A DNA stretch of 64,000 bases, taken from positions 23,753 to 87,752 of the forward strand of contig NZ_JAKTNQ010000007.1 in NCBI RefSeq assembly GCF_022760835.1. Direction: 5' to 3'. Position 1 is the stretch's first letter; each line of letters starts with the position of its first letter. Below the pieces are notes generated by a model. It saw nothing but the letters and a program-made list of their open reading frames with translations, did not search any database and was not told the origin of the DNA. This DNA comes from Thermus altitudinis. Its GTDB lineage: Bacteria > Deinococcota > Deinococci > Deinococcales > Thermaceae. Below, in pieces: positions 44,740 to 53,511 of the stretch. The position numbers and the translations under genes are program-made.

Positions 44740-46484
44740 CGCAGCTGGAAGCGGCTTGCGGTGCTTTCCTGAAGCTCGGCGATGGCCCGGAAGCCCTCGA
44801 GGGCCTTCCGCTTTTCCGATGGCGTTAAGGCGGACCAGAGCACCCGGTTTCCCACCTCCTTTCCTTGGCGCAGGCTCTCCAGCTGGTGCTTGAGGCGCAG
44901 GGTGAAGAAGAAGCGGAAGGCTTCCTCTAACCTTTCCCCTCCCTCCGGGCTTAGGGTGCCGGCCTCCGCCGCCGCCCTTAGCCGGTCCACCGTCCCTTTG
45001 GCCAGGCTCCCCGCCAGAAGGGCGTAAAGCCGGGCCAAGGCCACGATGGGGGCGATGGCGTGCCGCTTCAGGTCAAGGAAGCCCTCCTCGGTACGCACCC
45101 GGCCAAAGAGGCCCAAGGGGGGGCGGAAGGCCAGGCTGGCCTGGGCCAGGTGGTAGCGGAAGACCCCCTTCTGGCTTCCCTCCAACACCGTTTCCTCCAG
45201 AGGTTTTAGGGAAAGGCCACCGGCTGCGGAGCGGAAGTCAAAGAAAATCTGGGTATCCAGGAGGGCCTGGGGCTCGGGGGTTTCCATCCACCGCCGGAAG
45301 GTGCCTTGCCATTCAGCCAGCGTCTTGCGCCAACGGGTGGCCATGTAGCCGCCCTTGCACTCGGGGATGCCGGCTTGGATGAGCCCTGCCACCACGTGCT
45401 CCGCCAGGGCCTGGAAGTAGGGGTCGTGCCCCCCTTCTGCCAGGACTAGGGCATTGTCCTGGTCGGTGAGGAGGGCTTGCTCCCGGCGGCCTTCGGAGCC
45501 AAAGACCATGAAGCTGTAGGGGATGGGTGCGGGGCCCAGGACCCCTTCCGCCTCCTTGACGAGGCGCCGGATCAGGGCGTCGTTCAAGGAGGCCACCACC
45601 CGGCCGATCTCCACGCCCCCTAAGCCCCTTTGGAACAGGCTCTCCACCAAGGAGGCCACCTCGAGGCCATACCGGGAAAGCTCCAGCCGCTCAATCCGCC
45701 TTAGGAGGACCAAGGGGCTTTGGGCCTGGTTGAGGAGCAGGTCGGTATGGGTCACCACCCCCACCACCTTCCCCCCTTCCGTAAGGGGCAGGTGGTGGAT
45801 GCCCCGCTCCACCATGGCCGCCAGGGCCTCATAGATAGGGGTTTCCGCCGGGAGGGTGAAGAGGGGCGTGGTCATCACCTGGGCCACGGGAGTGGAGGGG
45901 GAAAGGCCCTCCGCCAGGACCCGGTTCCTTAGGTCGCGGTCCGTGAGGATGCCCCAAGGCTCCCCTTCCACCAGGAGGCTGGAGATGCCCTCTTGGCGCA
46001 TCCTCCTCGCGGCCTCTTCCACCGTGGCCGAAGGGGGGATGAAGGCGGGGGGGCGGCGTACCAGGTTGCCCACGGGGGCAAAGAGGGAGGGTTCTGGCGC
46101 CAGCCGCAGCCTTACCCGTTCCGCCAGGCCTTGGCCAAAAAAGCGGGCCGCTTCCGGGTACGTCAGAAGCCTTTGGAAGGCCTCCTTGGGAAAGGCTAGA
46201 AGCCGGACCGGGGTCTTGGCCACCACCCCCAGGGCCGGGGGTTCGCCGGAAAGGAGGGAAGGGAAGCCGAAGAACTCCCCCGCCTCCAGGGTTCCCACCT
46301 CCCGTTCCCCGTCCAGGAGGGCCACCTGGCCTTCCAGGAGGAGGTAGAGGTTTTGCGCGGGTGCCCCCCCCTGTTCCATGAGCGGGGTGCCCGGGGAGTG
46401 CACCTCCTCGAGGGCTTGGTGGAGAAGGGCCTCGAGGTCGGCTTCAGGAAGGGCGTTTAAGGGAGGGATCTTCCGGGGATCCAT
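44736..46484 (-). CDS. cNMP-binding / CBS pair / DUF294 nucleotidyltransferase-like protein
   Basis: 582 residues. Cyclic-nucleotide-binding-type beta roll (about 15-125), two CBS domains (about 140-265, ILTDRDL and VVTHTDLL), then a GlnD-like nucleotidyltransferase domain with FGSEGRREQALLTDQDNALV (about 330-350) and a DUF294 C-terminal domain. This combination occurs in actP/kinase clusters of many bacteria and may sense nucleotide status. Whether it uridylylates or adenylylates a partner is unknown. The start lies inside the upstream 4-TM gene. Confidence 0.87.
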   Translation of the reverse strand: MDPRKIPPLNALPEADLEALLHQALEEVHSPGTPLMEQGGAPAQNLYLLLEGQVALLDGEREVGTLEAGEFFGFPSLLSGEPPALGVVAKTPVRLLAFPKEAFQRLLTYPEAARFFGQGLAERVRLRLAPEPSLFAPVGNLVRRPPAFIPPSATVEEAARRMRQEGISSLLVEGEPWGILTDRDLRNRVLAEGLSPSTPVAQVMTTPLFTLPAETPIYEALAAMVERGIHHLPLTEGGKVVGVVTHTDLLLNQAQSPLVLLRRIERLELSRYGLEVASLVESLFQRGLGGVEIGRVVASLNDALIRRLVKEAEGVLGPAPIPYSFMVFGSEGRREQALLTDQDNALVLAEGGHDPYFQALAEHVVAGLIQAGIPECKGGYMATRWRKTLAEWQGTFRRWMETPEPQALLDTQIFFDFRSAAGGLSLKPLEETVLEGSQKGVFRYHLAQASLAFRPPLGLFGRVRTEEGFLDLKRHAIAPIVALARLYALLAGSLAKGTVDRLRAAAEAGTLSPEGGERLEEAFRFFFTLRLKHQLESLRQGKEVGNRVLWSALTPSEKRKALEGFRAIAELQESTASRFQLR

Positions 46485-46809
46485 AGGCGGGGGTTAACCA
46501 GGCCACCAAGGGAATGAAGTAGTGCAGGGCCACCTGGGCCTGGAGCAGGATCAGAAGGCCTATCCCTAGCATAAAGGCTGGAGGTAGGAGGATGAAAAGC
46601 CGTACAACGCGGCCAATCCCTGGTGGAGGCAAGGGCCAAAGGCGGTGGTAAACAATGCCCAGAATCGTTCCTATACCAACCCCTAGAGCGATCTGGAAGA
46701 GCATCTTGGGGGTGGGAAAGGGCAGGCCCAAGAGGTAATGGCCGCTCAAGTAAAGGCCAAAGAGGACCACCAAGCTTCCCAGGTAAAACCTCAGATAAAG
46801 GAGGTGCAT
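46444..46809 (-). CDS. Four-helix membrane protein, unknown
   Basis: 121 residues with four predicted membrane helices (about 5-27, 36-54, 66-86 and 90-108) and a charged tail. Not recognised. It is the first gene of the signalling operon (46809 down to 39827), starting with a leaderless-type promoter (TACAAT six bases before the ATG). It overlaps the DUF294 gene by 41 bp, which supports a functional link. Confidence 0.7.
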   Translation of the reverse strand: MHLLYLRFYLGSLVVLFGLYLSGHYLLGLPFPTPKMLFQIALGVGIGTILGIVYHRLWPLPPPGIGRVVRLFILLPPAFMLGIGLLILLQAQVALHYFIPLVAWLTPAYGSPEDPSLKRPS

Positions 46810-46815
46810 AGGAAC

Positions 46816-46821
46816 ATTGTA
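46816..46821 (-). promoter_or_regulatory. -10 element TACAAT of the acetate-signalling operon
   Basis: Minus strand TACAAT (five of six consensus) ends 6 nt before the ATG at 46809. It directly abuts the actP terminator hairpin, so terminator and promoter are packed within 24 bp. No -35 match is seen at 17 bp. Confidence 0.55.
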
Positions 46822-46839
46822 GGGGGGCTTTCGCCCCCC
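46822..46839 (-). terminator. Terminator after actP
   Basis: Stem GGGGGGC (46822-46828) / GCCCCCC (46833-46839) with a 4-nt loop, 6 bp past the actP stop. The T-run is on the plus-strand side (TTTT), so on the minus strand it works by the stem alone or partly. Confidence 0.65.
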
Positions 46840-46845
46840 TTTTGC

Positions 46846-48588
46846 TTAGTGGTCAGCTGCCTGGCCTGCTCCTTTGGGGATACGGATATCCTCCACCAGG
46901 TGCTGGATGTGTTCGGGGGGCGGGGGCGTGATTCGGGAAACCACGTAGGCCACCACGAAGTTGAGGATCATGCCGACAACCCCGATGCCCTCGGCGCTGA
47001 TACCCCAAAGGTTAGGGATCACCGGGGCCGGGGCGCCGAAGATTTGCGGTGCCCGCATCATGCCGATCATGGTTGCGGTGAAGATGAGGCCCACCAGGAT
47101 GCCGGCAATGGCCCCCTCCCGGTTCATGCGCTTATCAAAGATGCCCAGGAGAATGGCAGGGAAGAGGCTGGCCGCCGCTAGCCCGAAGGCGAAGGCCACC
47201 ACCTGGGCTACGAAGCCCGGGGGGTTCACGCCGAAGTAACCGGCCAGGATCACCGCCAAGAGGATCACGATCCGACCCGCCAAAAGGCGCTGGGCCTCGG
47301 TGGCAGTGGGGCGGAAGATGCGGTAATAGATGTCGTGGGAGATGGCGCTGGACATGGCCAGGAGCAAGCCGGCAGCCGTGGAAAGGGCAGCGGCCAGACC
47401 TCCGGCGGCCACCAGGGCGATCACAAAGGGGGAAAGCTTGGCCACCTCCGGGGTGGAAAGGACGATGATGTCGTTGTCAATGTGTACCTCGTTCTTGCTC
47501 TTTTCGTCAGGGGTATTGAAGTCCGGCTTGCCGCCCTTTAGGGCGAAGGCCCGGCCTGGGGCCACGGTGACCTTGCCGTCTCCGTCCTTGTCTACAAAGG
47601 CCAGGAGCTTGGTCTTTTCCCACTTGGCCACCCAGTCAATCTGGCGCACTTCTTCCAGGCTCTTGCCATTCAGGGTGGAGATGAGGTTGTAGCGGGCAAA
47701 GGCCGCCACCGCCGGGGCCGTGGTGTAGAGAAGGGCGATAAAAAGCAAGGCCCAGCCGGCGGAATAGCGGGCGGAACGCACATCGGGCACGGTGTAGAAG
47801 CGGATGATCACGTGAGGCAAGCCTGCGGTGCCCACCATCAAGGCCAGGGTGATGGCCAAGATGTCAATCATGGGTTTGCCCTGGAAGGGCTTGGTGTACT
47901 CGGTGAAGCCCAGGTCCACTTGAATCTGGTTTAGACGGGCCACCAGGTCGCTAAAGGTAAAGGCCAGCTGGGGAACGGGGTTGCCAGTGAGGATATTGGC
48001 GATGGCGATGGCGGGGATCAAGTAAGCGATGATCAGCACCGTGTACTGGGCCACCTGGGTCCAGGTGATTCCCTTCATGCCCCCGAGGACCGCGAAGAAG
48101 GCTACCACGGCCACCCCGATGATGACCCCGGTGGCGATGTCCACCTGGAGAAAGCGGCTGAAGACGATGCCCACGCCCCGCATCTGCCCGGCCACGTAGG
48201 TAAGGGAGATAAAGATGGTGGCGATGGCGGCCACGGCCCGGGCGGTGTGAGAGTAGTAGCGGTCGCCAATGAAGTCGGGTACCGTGTACTTCCCGTACTT
48301 GCGCAGGTAGGGGGCCAGGAGCAGGGCCAAGAGTACATACCCCCCGGTCCAGCCCATGAGGTAAACGGCCCCGTCATACCCCATGAAGGAGATTAGGCCC
48401 GCCATGGAGATGAAGCTGGCGGCGGACATCCAGTCGGCGGCGGTGGCGGCTCCGTTGGCGATGGCGGGCACGCCCCGACCCGCCACATAGAACCCCGCAG
48501 TTTCCCTAACCCGGCTGGCGTAACCGATATAGATGTATAGGGCAAAGGTAAGGCCCACAAGGAGATAGGTCCAGACTTCCACGCTCAT
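46846..48588 (-). CDS. actP: Cation/acetate symporter ActP-like (SSF family)
   Basis: 580 residues, about 13 membrane helices. SSF signatures include the first helices, ADWMSAASFISMAGLISFMGYDG, and the conserved AGGLAAALSTAAGLLLAMSSAISHD with Na+-site Ser/Thr residues. A hydrophilic insert (about residues 320-385, with FVDKDGDGKVTV resembling a calcium-binding EF-hand-type loop) faces one side. It imports acetate or a related short-chain acid with sodium. The DUF4212 partner is encoded 9 bp upstream. Confidence 0.9.
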   Translation of the reverse strand: MSVEVWTYLLVGLTFALYIYIGYASRVRETAGFYVAGRGVPAIANGAATAADWMSAASFISMAGLISFMGYDGAVYLMGWTGGYVLLALLLAPYLRKYGKYTVPDFIGDRYYSHTARAVAAIATIFISLTYVAGQMRGVGIVFSRFLQVDIATGVIIGVAVVAFFAVLGGMKGITWTQVAQYTVLIIAYLIPAIAIANILTGNPVPQLAFTFSDLVARLNQIQVDLGFTEYTKPFQGKPMIDILAITLALMVGTAGLPHVIIRFYTVPDVRSARYSAGWALLFIALLYTTAPAVAAFARYNLISTLNGKSLEEVRQIDWVAKWEKTKLLAFVDKDGDGKVTVAPGRAFALKGGKPDFNTPDEKSKNEVHIDNDIIVLSTPEVAKLSPFVIALVAAGGLAAALSTAAGLLLAMSSAISHDIYYRIFRPTATEAQRLLAGRIVILLAVILAGYFGVNPPGFVAQVVAFAFGLAAASLFPAILLGIFDKRMNREGAIAGILVGLIFTATMIGMMRAPQIFGAPAPVIPNLWGISAEGIGVVGMILNFVVAYVVSRITPPPPEHIQHLVEDIRIPKGAGQAADH

Positions 48589-48597
48589 GGTTTCCCC

Positions 48598-48846
48598 CTA
48601 CTCGTGCACCCCGTACTGGCGGTCCAGTTGGTCCATCTTCCAGGCGTAGTAGAAGATTAGGACGACGAAGACGTAGATGCTTCCCTGCTGGGCGAACCAG
48701 AACCCCAGGGGAAGCCCCCCTAGGCGGATGCTGTTTAAGGGTTCCACCAGGAGGATGCCGAAAACGTACGAAACCAGCGCCCAGATGATAAGCAGGTTTC
48801 GTATCAAGGATGTGTTGGCCTTCCAGTACCCTTCCAGGTTGCTCAT
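48598..48846 (-). CDS. DUF4212 small symporter subunit
   Basis: 82 residues with two membrane helices (about 16-37 and 52-70). MSNLEGYWKANTSLI and the RQYGVHE end fit the DUF4212 family that accompanies SSF acetate/solute transporters. It is the first gene of the actP unit, reached from a strong promoter whose -35 region carries the acs-type half-site. Confidence 0.88.
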   Translation of the reverse strand: MSNLEGYWKANTSLIRNLLIIWALVSYVFGILLVEPLNSIRLGGLPLGFWFAQQGSIYVFVVLIFYYAWKMDQLDRQYGVHE

Positions 48847-48912
48847 AACTCCCTCCCCCGCTAGGGAAGCGCTCTCTGCGCCCCTTTTTTGCCTCCCTCG
48901 CGGTTACGGGCA

Positions 48913-48941
48913 ATCTTAGGGAAGGATGAGGGAGGTGTCAA
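48913..48941 (-). promoter_or_regulatory. Promoter of the DUF4212-actP unit
   Basis: Minus strand -35 TTGACA (48941-48936), 17-bp spacer, -10 TAAGAT (48918-48913). The leader to the start at 48846 is about 60 nt. Confidence 0.75.
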
Positions 48942-48955
48942 GAAAACTAAAGTTT
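48937..48955. promoter_or_regulatory. acs/actP half-site at the actP promoter
   Basis: GTCAAGAAAACTAAAGTTT on the plus strand. It matches each 19-nt arm of the acsA inverted repeat at 14 of 19 positions (consensus GTCAAGAAAA-N5-GTTT) and is in the same register with the -35 (GTCAA is the complement of TTGAC). A binding site for a shared regulator is inferred. Confidence 0.6.
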
Positions 48956-48993
48956 GCGGGTATGCGCAAAAGCGCGGCTTTTCCGTAGGGAAA

Positions 48994-49019
48994 GGGGGCT
49001 GGGGTATGCCCCAGCCCCC
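48994..49019 (-). terminator. Terminator after the 627-aa acyl-CoA synthetase gene
   Basis: 11-bp perfect stem GGGGGCTGGGG/CCCCAGCCCCC (48994-49004 with 49009-49019), loop TATG, followed on the minus strand by TTTCCC. It ends the iclR-acs-acs transcript ahead of the actP promoter. Confidence 0.75.
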
Positions 49020-49031
49020 GGCAAAGTAGGG

Positions 49032-50915
49032 CTACTCCTCCAGCGTGGACAGATCCCCCGGGTCCTTGCCTAGCTCCTTTGCCTTAAGCAAGCGGCGCAG
49101 GATCTTGCCGGAGCGGGTTTTGGGAAGCTTGTCCAGGAAGACCACCTGCGAAGGGGTGGCGATGGGGCCCAGCTCCCGGCGCACGTGGGCGATGAGGCTC
49201 TCCTTGAGTTCCTCCGAGGGCGTTTGGCCTAGGCGGAGTACCACGAAGGCCTTTATGGCCTCTCCCTTGAGGGGATCGGGAACTCCGATCACCGCCGCCT
49301 CGGCCACCGCAGGGTGGGAGACCAGGGCGCTTTCCACATCCGCGGTGCCGATGCGGTGCCCGGCCACGTTCAGGACGTCGTCTGCCCGGCCCAGGACGCT
49401 GAAGTACCCCTCCTCATCCTTGCTGGCCACGTCCCCGGCCACGTACACGTTCCCCGGCACCTCGCGCCAGTACTGGAGGTAGCGGTCGTGGTGGCCCCAG
49501 ACAGTGCGCATCATGTGGGGGAAGGGGCGCTTCAACACCAGAAGCCCCCCTTGCCCCGGGGGAACGGGTTTCCCCTCCTCGTCCACCACCTCCGCCTCCA
49601 CCCCCGGCAAGGCCACCCCGGCGAAGCCCGGCTTGGCGGGGAGGACCAGGGGGGTGCCCAAGGTGGGCCCACCCAGCTCCGTCTGCCACCAGTTGTCGGC
49701 CACGAAGCCCCGCCTTCCCTCGTCCGCCAGATGCCGGTAAGCCCAGCGCAGGGCCTCGGGGTTTAGGGGCTCCCCGGCCACGGCGATGAGGCGCAAGGAG
49801 GAGAGGTCGTACTTTCCTGGCCATTCGGGGCCGAACTTCATGAAGAGCCTTACCGCGGTGGGGGCGGTGAACATCACGTTCACCCGATAGCGCTCCACCA
49901 CCTGCCAGAAGGCCCCGGGGTCGGGATAGTCGGGGGCGCCTTCCCGGAGGACGCTGGTGATGCCTTCCAAAAGGGGGGCGTAGACGATGTAGGAATGCCC
50001 CACGATCCAGCCGATATCGCTGGTGGCCCAGAAGATATCCTGGTCCTTGACGTCAAAGAAGGTGCGCAGGTGGTAGGTGGTGCCCACCATGTACCCCCCG
50101 TGCACGTGCACCACCCCTTTGGGTTTGCCGGTGGAACCGGAGGTGTAGAGGATGAAAAGGGGGTGCTCGGCGTCCACCATCTCCGCCTGGGCCTCGGGGG
50201 GGTTTCCCCAAAGGAGTTCCTGGAAGTCGTGGTGCCCCTCCGGTAGCTCGGCCTTGAAAGCCCTCTGGAACCAGACCGCCTTCAGCGGCAGGTCCTTGAT
50301 GGCCTCCTCCACGATGGAGCGGAGGTCCACCCCCTTGCCTCGGCGGAAGCTCACATCCCCGGCGATGAGGAGTTTGGCGCCGGCGTCCAGGATGCGCTCC
50401 CTTAAGGCGCTCACCCCAAGCCCGGCGTAGACCACGCTGTGGATGGCCCCCAAATAGGCGGTGGCCAGCATGGCCACGATGCCCTCCAGGGTCAGGGGCA
50501 TGTAGATCACCACCCGGTCGCCCTTCTCCACCCCCAGGCGCTTTAGCCCCGTGGCCAGCCGGCGCACCCGGTCCAGGAGTTCCCCGTAGGTGAGCTTTTC
50601 CTCCCGGCCGTCCTCGGCCAGGTAAAGGAGGGCCACCTTGTTCCTAAGGCCCCTTTCCACGTTGCGTTCCAAAGCGTTGTAGACCACGTTGGTGGTGCCC
50701 CCCAGGAACCAGCGGTGCTCGGGGAGGTCCCACTCCAGGACCTTTTGCAAGGGCCTTTCCCAGTAGAACCGCTTGGCCCATTCGCCCCAGAAACCCTCGG
50801 GGTCCTCGAGGCTACGCCGGTACTCTTCAAAAAAGTTCTGGAGATTCGCCTTCCGGCGCACCTCCTCCGGGGCCCAAAGCCGCTCTTCTGCCTTAAGAAG
50901 CTTTTGTACCGCCAT
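49032..50915 (-). CDS. Acetyl/acyl-CoA synthetase, AMP-forming (second copy)
   Basis: 627 residues from the ATG at 50915, which has GGAGGAGGAGT directly upstream; an ATG at 50939 is less well placed. Full adenylating enzyme: P-loop [13 protein letters not shown]5 motif DNWWQTELGG with the tryptophan that limits substrates to short acids, TAD hinge [20 protein letters not shown] and catalytic lysine in TRSGKILRR. It overlaps the IclR-fusion gene by 23 bp, so both are coupled. Substrate probably acetate or propionate. Confidence 0.9.
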   Translation of the reverse strand: MAVQKLLKAEERLWAPEEVRRKANLQNFFEEYRRSLEDPEGFWGEWAKRFYWERPLQKVLEWDLPEHRWFLGGTTNVVYNALERNVERGLRNKVALLYLAEDGREEKLTYGELLDRVRRLATGLKRLGVEKGDRVVIYMPLTLEGIVAMLATAYLGAIHSVVYAGLGVSALRERILDAGAKLLIAGDVSFRRGKGVDLRSIVEEAIKDLPLKAVWFQRAFKAELPEGHHDFQELLWGNPPEAQAEMVDAEHPLFILYTSGSTGKPKGVVHVHGGYMVGTTYHLRTFFDVKDQDIFWATSDIGWIVGHSYIVYAPLLEGITSVLREGAPDYPDPGAFWQVVERYRVNVMFTAPTAVRLFMKFGPEWPGKYDLSSLRLIAVAGEPLNPEALRWAYRHLADEGRRGFVADNWWQTELGGPTLGTPLVLPAKPGFAGVALPGVEAEVVDEEGKPVPPGQGGLLVLKRPFPHMMRTVWGHHDRYLQYWREVPGNVYVAGDVASKDEEGYFSVLGRADDVLNVAGHRIGTADVESALVSHPAVAEAAVIGVPDPLKGEAIKAFVVLRLGQTPSEELKESLIAHVRRELGPIATPSQVVFLDKLPKTRSGKILRRLLKAKELGKDPGDLSTLEE

Positions 50916-53427
50916 ACTCCTCCTCCAAAACCGATACATCCCCAGGTTCTAACCCCAGGAGCTCCGCCTTTAGGAGGCGCCTCAGGATCTTCCCGCTTCG
51001 GGTGCGGGGCAACCGCTCCGCGAAAAGGATCCGGGGTGGGGGCACGGGGCCCAGGTGCCTTAGGAGGTGGGCCTTGAGCTTTTCCGCCAAGAGGGCCTTA
51101 AGTTCCTCCGGCACCTCCTTCCTGGGTACCACGAAGACCACGATCTCCTCCCCCTCTTCCCCGGGTATGCCGATGGCGGCGGCCTCCGCCACCTGGGGGT
51201 GGGTGAGGGCGGCCGCCTCCACCTCCGCGGTGCCCAGCCTGGCCTCCCCCGCCTTGATGACCTCCTCCGAACGGCCCAGGATGCGGAAGTAGCCTTCCTC
51301 GTCCCAGGTGGCCAGGTCCCCGGTCCAAAAGAGTTCCCCTTTCCATGGGCTTTCCCCTCCCAGGAGGTCCACCATGTGGGCTGGGCCAGTGCGGAGAAGG
51401 ACCAGGTGCCCCTTGGCCCCAGGGGGCAGAACCCGGCCTTCGCCATCCACCACCCGGGCCTCCACTCCCGGAAGGGGCACCCCCACAAAGCCCGGCTTGG
51501 CGGGAAGGGTTATGGGCGTGGCCAAAGCCGGGGCTCCCAGTTCCGTCTGCCACCAGTTGTCCAGGGGCCAGGCCAGGTTCTCCCGGGTCCAGCGCCACAC
51601 CTCCGGGGCCAGGGCTTCCCCCACGCTGCCCACCAGGCGCAAGGAGGTGGGCCGGGCCTCCCCGTGGCGGCGCAGGGTGCGGAGCACCGTGGGGGAGGTA
51701 AGGAGCACGTCCACCCCTAGGCGCTTTAGCCGCTCGTAAAAGGCGGCGGGGCTGGGGTGGTCGGGCCGGTCCTCCACCAGGAGGCTGGTGCCCCCCAGGA
51801 AAAGGGGCGCGTAGAGGCCGAAGGAATGCCCCACCACCCAGAAGAGGTCAGCGGTGGTATGGAAGACCTCCCCTGGCTTCAGGTCAAAGAGGTAGCGCAG
51901 GGCCCATCCCACGCCCACCATGTACCCCCCGTGGCCGTGGACCACGCCCTTGGGCTTTCCGGTGGAACCTGAGGTGTAGAGGATGAAAAGGGGGTGCTGG
52001 GCAGGGACGGCTACGGCCTCCACGGGTTTTCCTTCCGAGGCCCGTTCCAAAAACTCCGTGGTGCCCCGGGTATGCCAGAGCACCGGCAGCTCCAGGCCGG
52101 AAAGGGCGGCTTCCACCACCGGCCTCAAGGGGATGAGCTGGCCCCGGCGGAAGTAGCCGTCGGCGGCGACAAGCATCCGGGCCTGGCTTTGCAAAAGCCG
52201 CTCCTTAAGGGCCTCTGGGCCCAGGCCTACAGGCAGGGCCACGTGGATGGCCCCTATCCGGGCCAGGGCAAGGAGGCTTAGGGCCGCTTCCGCGCCGGTG
52301 GGCAGGTAGAGGGCCACCCGGTCACCCCGCCTCACGCCCAGGGCCTGGAAGACCCCGGCTAGGCGGCGGGAAAGGTCTAAGAGTTCCCGGTAGGTCCACT
52401 TGGCCAACTGCCCTTCCCCGTTCAGGGTGAGGAGGGCCACCTGCTGGGCCTTGGCGGGCAGGTGCCGGTCCAAGGCGTTGAGGGCGGCGTTGGTGTGCCC
52501 GCCCAGAAACCAGCGCCGGCTTTCCGGATCCCAGGCCTTTTCCCAGGGGGTTTCCCAGACAAACTCCCGGGCGAAGCCCCCGAAGAAGGCCTCGGGGTCC
52601 TCGAGGCCCGCCCGGTAAGCGGCGGCATAGTCCCGCAGGTTGGCCTCTTCCTTAAGGGGGCGTGGGGGCTCCACCACCTCCAGGTGCGGACCGGGCTCCA
52701 GGGCGGGCGGAGCCAGGCTCGGAGGCTCGGGGGGGCGCAGGTGGGCGGAGACCTGGGCCACCTCGGAAAGGGCGCGGGCCAGGCGGCCGAAGGCAAAGGG
52801 AAAACGCCTGGCGGGCACCACCACCCCCAGGGCCCCTAGAAGCCCGCCCTCGGGTCCAAAAAGGGGAGCGGCCAGGGCGGAAAGCCCTAGGGCGTACTCC
52901 TCCATTTCCGCTGCCAGCCCCGATTCCCGGATGCGGGCGAGTTCCGCCTCGAGGGCCAAGGGGTCGGTCAGGGTGTAGGGGGTTCGGGGATGGAGTGGCG
53001 GTAAGGGCAAGGCCCCGTAGGCCAAGAGGACCTTGCCCAAGGCCAGGGCATGGACCTCCTCCGGCAGGGTGTCCCCCAGGGGGTGGGGTTGCCCCTGCCG
53101 TCCCCGGGTTTTGAGCCGCACCCCCTCTGGGGTCAGGAGGGCCAGGTAGCACCGTTCCCGGGTGCGGAGGTAGAGTTCCTCCAAGGCTTCCTCCAGGGGC
53201 GTGGTCTCCAACCGCAAGGGTTTGGCCTGGCCCAGGCGGTACCCCCGTTCCGTCTTTACCGCAAACCCCTCCTCCTCGAGGCTGTTGAGAAGGGCATAGG
53301 CCGTGGAGAGGCTTTTGCCCAGGAGGCGGGCCACCTCCTTCACCTCCACCCCTTCCGGGTGCTCGGCCAGGTAGGCCAGGATGCGCAAGGCCGCTTGGAC
53401 CGTGGAGAGGCTTCTCTTCCTGGCCAT
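50893..53427 (-). CDS. IclR-type regulator fused to AMP-forming acyl-CoA synthetase
   Basis: 844 residues, one uninterrupted frame. Residues 7-66: IclR winged HTH (VKEVARLLGKSLSTAYALLNSLEEEGF). About 72-230: IclR effector domain. 231-262: Pro-rich linker. About 263-835: acetyl-CoA synthetase-like domain with P-loop 483-494, DNWWQTELG 623-631, WTGD 701-704 and lysine 813 in RSGKILRR. The hinge is altered: GRSEEVIKAGEARLGT (Glu for Asp, GHR changed to EAR). It likely couples acyl-CoA formation or acyl sensing to DNA binding at the adjacent inverted repeat. Both parts may be active, or the enzyme part may serve only as sensor. Confidence 0.88.
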   Translation of the reverse strand: MARKRSLSTVQAALRILAYLAEHPEGVEVKEVARLLGKSLSTAYALLNSLEEEGFAVKTERGYRLGQAKPLRLETTPLEEALEELYLRTRERCYLALLTPEGVRLKTRGRQGQPHPLGDTLPEEVHALALGKVLLAYGALPLPPLHPRTPYTLTDPLALEAELARIRESGLAAEMEEYALGLSALAAPLFGPEGGLLGALGVVVPARRFPFAFGRLARALSEVAQVSAHLRPPEPPSLAPPALEPGPHLEVVEPPRPLKEEANLRDYAAAYRAGLEDPEAFFGGFAREFVWETPWEKAWDPESRRWFLGGHTNAALNALDRHLPAKAQQVALLTLNGEGQLAKWTYRELLDLSRRLAGVFQALGVRRGDRVALYLPTGAEAALSLLALARIGAIHVALPVGLGPEALKERLLQSQARMLVAADGYFRRGQLIPLRPVVEAALSGLELPVLWHTRGTTEFLERASEGKPVEAVAVPAQHPLFILYTSGSTGKPKGVVHGHGGYMVGVGWALRYLFDLKPGEVFHTTADLFWVVGHSFGLYAPLFLGGTSLLVEDRPDHPSPAAFYERLKRLGVDVLLTSPTVLRTLRRHGEARPTSLRLVGSVGEALAPEVWRWTRENLAWPLDNWWQTELGAPALATPITLPAKPGFVGVPLPGVEARVVDGEGRVLPPGAKGHLVLLRTGPAHMVDLLGGESPWKGELFWTGDLATWDEEGYFRILGRSEEVIKAGEARLGTAEVEAAALTHPQVAEAAAIGIPGEEGEEIVVFVVPRKEVPEELKALLAEKLKAHLLRHLGPVPPPRILFAERLPRTRSGKILRRLLKAELLGLEPGDVSVLEEEYGGTKAS

Positions 53428-53435
53428 TTACGCTT

Positions 53436-53465
53436 ATGTTGGGCAAACCGAGACCCGCCTGTCAA
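53436..53465 (-). promoter_or_regulatory. Promoter of the IclR-synthetase fusion gene
   Basis: Minus strand -35 TTGACA (53465-53460), 18-bp spacer, -10 CAACAT (53441-53436), 8 nt before the ATG at 53427, thus near-leaderless. The -35 forms the outer end of the left arm of the 19-bp inverted repeat. Confidence 0.5.
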
Positions 53466-53511
53466 GAAAAGGGGGGTTTGGCAAATGGTGAAAAACCCCC
53501 CTTTTCTTGAC
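53461..53511. promoter_or_regulatory. Perfect 19-bp inverted repeat between iclR-acs fusion and acsA (candidate operator)
   Basis: Left arm 53461-53479 GTCAAGAAAAGGGGGGTTT and right arm 53493-53511 are exact reverse complements, separated by 13 nt. Each arm ends outward in the TTGAC of a -35 box, so one symmetric site controls two divergent promoters. A related single arm lies at the actP promoter. As RNA it would also fold, but predicted starts lie outside it, so a protein site is favoured. Confidence 0.75.

Noticed and set aside
48956..48993. GCGC-AAAA-GCGC and AAAAGC-GCG-GCTTTT palindromes as extra operators
   Set aside because: Short, overlapping and not repeated elsewhere in the window; no position relative to a promoter that suggests function.
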